From: UBA12202 sp049595035 | GTDB lineage: Bacteria; Pseudomonadota; Alphaproteobacteria; Puniceispirillales; UBA1172 | NCBI GenBank assembly: GCA_049595035.1 | Contig: JBMYKD010000012.1 | Span: forward strand, 1-61,983 | Length of the DNA: 61,983 nucleotides | Direction of reading: 5' to 3' | Shown here: piece by piece, positions 60,081 to 61,983 of the stretch | How positions within the stretch are numbered: the first letter of the stretch is position 1 | Layout: the number at the start of each line of letters is the position of its first letter | Notes under the pieces: model-generated | What the model was told of the DNA's origin: nothing | What the model saw: only the letters and a program-made list of their open reading frames with translations | Database searches by the model: none | Program-made: the position numbers and the translations under genes

Positions 60081-61691
60081 ATGAGTAATATTACAGATTA
60101 TTTAAATTCCATTGGGATTACTGACGTCGTCGACATTCTTCATAATCCTGACTATGATACGCTATTCACCGAAGAAACCCGTTCAGATTTATCCGGGTAT
60201 GAGCGCGGGGTCGTGTCTGAATTGGGCGCCGTAAATGTACTGACCGGTGAATATACTGGCCGGTCACCCAAGGATAAATATATCACCATGGATGACACTA
60301 CCCGTGATAGCTTCTGGTGGAATGGTGATATTAAGAATGACAATAAACCCATCTCCCCTGACGTGTGGGCAGAACTGAAACAGACCGCCACCAACCAGCT
60401 TTGCGGTAAACGGCTTTTTGTCATTGATGCGTTTTGCGGGGCCAGCGAAGATACCAGACTAAGCGTTCGTTTTGTCATGGAAGTTGCCTGGCAGGCTCAT
60501 TTTGTAAAAAATATGTTCATTCGGCCAAGCCTAGAGGAACTGGCCAGTTTCAAGCCTGATTTTGTTGTGGTTAATGCCTCTAAAACAGGATTTGCTGATT
60601 ACGCTAAACACGGCCTCAATTCCGAAACCTTTATCGCTTTCAACCTGACCGAACATATGCAGATCATTGGCGGCAGCTGGTATGGCGGTGAAATGAAAAA
60701 GGGCATGTTTTCATTAATGAATTACCTCCTGCCACGGCGGGGGATTGCCTCTATGCATTGTTCAGCCAATATGGGGCATGACGGGGATACCGCTTTATTC
60801 TTCGGGCTATCCGGAACCGGTAAGACAACGCTTTCCGCTGATCCCAATCGCTTGCTTATCGGTGATGATGAACATGGCTGGGATGATAATGGTATCTTCA
60901 ATTTTGAAGGTGGTTGTTATGCCAAAACTATCAATCTTGACCCTGAAAAAGAACCTGATATCTATGCGGCCGTGAAGCGCGATGCTCTGCTTGAAAATGT
61001 CGTGGTGAGTGAAGATGGCAAAATCGATTTTGATGATGCGTCACTAACCAGCAATGGCCGTGTATCCTATCCAATTGAACATATCGACAATCGGGTCAAG
61101 CCGGTATCTAAAGGCGGGCACCCCAAGCGGGTTATTTTCCTGACAGCAGATGCCTTTGGCGTATTCCCGCCTGTTAGTATTTTAAACCATGAACAGATGC
61201 AATATCATTTTCTGTCCGGTTTCACTGCAAAAATGGCCGGCACAGAACGTGGCCTGACCGAATCAACTCCCACCTTTTCGGCATGCTTTGGTGCCGCATT
61301 CCTCAGCCTACATCCCACTGTTTATGCCGAAGTGTTGAATAAACGGATGATTGATGCCGGCGCTCAGGCTTATCTGATCAATACGGGCTGGAATGGTAAG
61401 TCGGAACGGATTTCCCTTAAAGATACGCGGACTATCATTTCTGCTGTACTTGACGGCGACCTTGATGGACAAAGCACCACGACTTTGCCAGTCTTCAATC
61501 TTGCTATGCCGCAACATATCGCTGGCGTAGACACCGCTATCCTTGATCCCCGTAACAGTTATGATGACGTAGGACAATGGCAGGAAAAGGCCAATTCACT
61601 GGCTGAACTCTTTACCAGCAATTTTGAAAAGTTCACGAATACACCGGCTGGAAAGGCGTTACTTGCGGCAGGGCCTGTTATATCCAGTTAA
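60081..61691 (+). CDS. pckA: ATP-dependent phosphoenolpyruvate carboxykinase
   Basis: Decarboxylates oxaloacetate to PEP with ATP, the entry to gluconeogenesis from TCA intermediates. The 536-residue product shows GRSPKDKY (61-68) at the oxaloacetate site, the kinase-1a P-loop GLSGTGKTT (242-250), the kinase-2 LIGDDEHGWDDNGIFNFEGGCYAK with the metal-binding aspartates, and FLTADAFGVFPPVS. This is the bacterial ATP type, not the GTP type. A single gene with its own promoter, divergent from the HD-domain gene and convergent with the ybaK-like gene. Confidence 0.97.
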   Translation: MSNITDYLNSIGITDVVDILHNPDYDTLFTEETRSDLSGYERGVVSELGAVNVLTGEYTGRSPKDKYITMDDTTRDSFWWNGDIKNDNKPISPDVWAELKQTATNQLCGKRLFVIDAFCGASEDTRLSVRFVMEVAWQAHFVKNMFIRPSLEELASFKPDFVVVNASKTGFADYAKHGLNSETFIAFNLTEHMQIIGGSWYGGEMKKGMFSLMNYLLPRRGIASMHCSANMGHDGDTALFFGLSGTGKTTLSADPNRLLIGDDEHGWDDNGIFNFEGGCYAKTINLDPEKEPDIYAAVKRDALLENVVVSEDGKIDFDDASLTSNGRVSYPIEHIDNRVKPVSKGGHPKRVIFLTADAFGVFPPVSILNHEQMQYHFLSGFTAKMAGTERGLTESTPTFSACFGAAFLSLHPTVYAEVLNKRMIDAGAQAYLINTGWNGKSERISLKDTRTIISAVLDGDLDGQSTTTLPVFNLAMPQHIAGVDTAILDPRNSYDDVGQWQEKANSLAELFTSNFEKFTNTPAGKALLAAGPVISS

Positions 61692-61740
61692 TGCCGTGAT
61701 TTGATTCTGCCGAGTTTCATATAGATATATGATTAGACGT

Positions 61741-61983
61741 TTATCGGGATAAATCCCCCGTGATACGGCCAGGAACAAGCTGTGCCAGTTCCTCAAAACT
61801 TAACCCCACAACAAGGTGGGTATGACCGGCAGACGCCCAGACCCGATCAAAGCGGCCTAACGCACTATCAATAAGCACTGTGATATCTTCATCAAGGCCG
61901 ATAGGTGATACCGCACCGATTGAATATCCTGTCACGTCTTTGACATAATTAGCATCCGGACGTTTGGGTTTACCATCAATTGC
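61741..61983 (-). CDS. YbaK/EbsC-type aminoacyl-tRNA deacylase, 3' part only
   Basis: The last 80 codons of a gene that begins beyond the right edge; the frame stays open to the final base (AIDGKPKRPDANYVKDVTGYSIGAVSPIGL onward). The GYSIGAVSPIG and AGHTHLVVGLSFEEL motifs identify the YbaK/prolyl-tRNA editing fold, which hydrolyses mischarged tRNA such as Cys-tRNAPro. The GTG inside the frame is not the real start, since conserved sequence precedes it. Confidence 0.87.
   Translation of the reverse strand, partial: AIDGKPKRPDANYVKDVTGYSIGAVSPIGLDEDITVLIDSALGRFDRVWASAGHTHLVVGLSFEELAQLVPGRITGDLSR

Overview
The window looks like chromosomal core DNA of an alphaproteobacterium. The main evidence is a circularly permuted (two-piece) tmRNA gene followed by an alpha-type SspB, the rnd-lptC-lptA-lptB-ptsN block, the mreB-mreC-mreD-mrdA-rodA block, hflK-hflC-degP, and an acetolactate synthase whose thiamine-diphosphate motif has the GEAS form I associate with alphaproteobacteria. 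Base composition is moderate. A free-living, heterotrophic marine lineage of the SAR116 kind would fit, but that is inference; no rRNA is present to settle it.

Layout, left to right. 304-5182 (minus) is a four-gene catabolic operon: a CntA-like Rieske oxygenase, an MmgE/PrpD protein, a threonine-aldolase-fold PLP enzyme and an enolase-superfamily enzyme. 5739-9562 (plus) carries RNase D, LptC, LptA, LptB and PtsN. 9670-17403 holds mixed housekeeping genes: an EamA permease, cytochrome c', cytochrome b561, AlkA, an HMCES/YedK protein, CysQ, a Sua5-type t6A enzyme, an FAD-linked 2-hydroxyacid dehydrogenase and a DUF924 protein. 17427-20576 (minus) is a three-gene glycosyltransferase operon for LPS core or surface glycan, facing away from lptD. 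22892-29982 holds an orphan arsC, a small AT-rich island, glmS, and the divergent glmU-hldE pair. 30039-37954 carries an SbmA-like protein and the cell-shape operon mreB-mreC-mreD-mrdA-rodA, which ends in an unusual rpoN-like gene. 38104-48217 contains ilvB-ilvH-ilvC, hflK-hflC-degP-miaA, mrp and folA. 48214-51834 contains thyA, the permuted ssrA, sspB, a class I fumarase and rpmJ. 51944-61983 contains msrA, pgk, azlCD, gap, tkt, fbp, an HD-domain diiron-type protein, pckA and the end of a YbaK-type deacylase.

Functional themes. The envelope is the dominant one: UDP-GlcNAc supply (GlmS, GlmU), heptose activation (HldE), core glycosyltransferases, the LPS bridge (LptA, B, C, D) and the elongasome. 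A second theme is gluconeogenic carbon flow: PckA, Fbp, Tkt, Pgk and a GAPDH lacking the NAD-selecting aspartate. A third is protein quality control: tmRNA, SspB, HflKC and DegP.

The strongest unusual signal is at 23471-25231. The last codons of glmS (Val-Thr-Val-Glu-stop) recur 1746 bp away in the same orientation, beside a 15-bp inverted repeat whose partner abuts the true glmS stop codon. This is the footprint expected of a site-specific element inserted at the glmS 3' end. It carries two unknown genes and no visible recombinase. The second most unusual feature is a divergent sigma-54 gene joined by TAATG to rodA, and absent from its usual place between lptB and ptsN.
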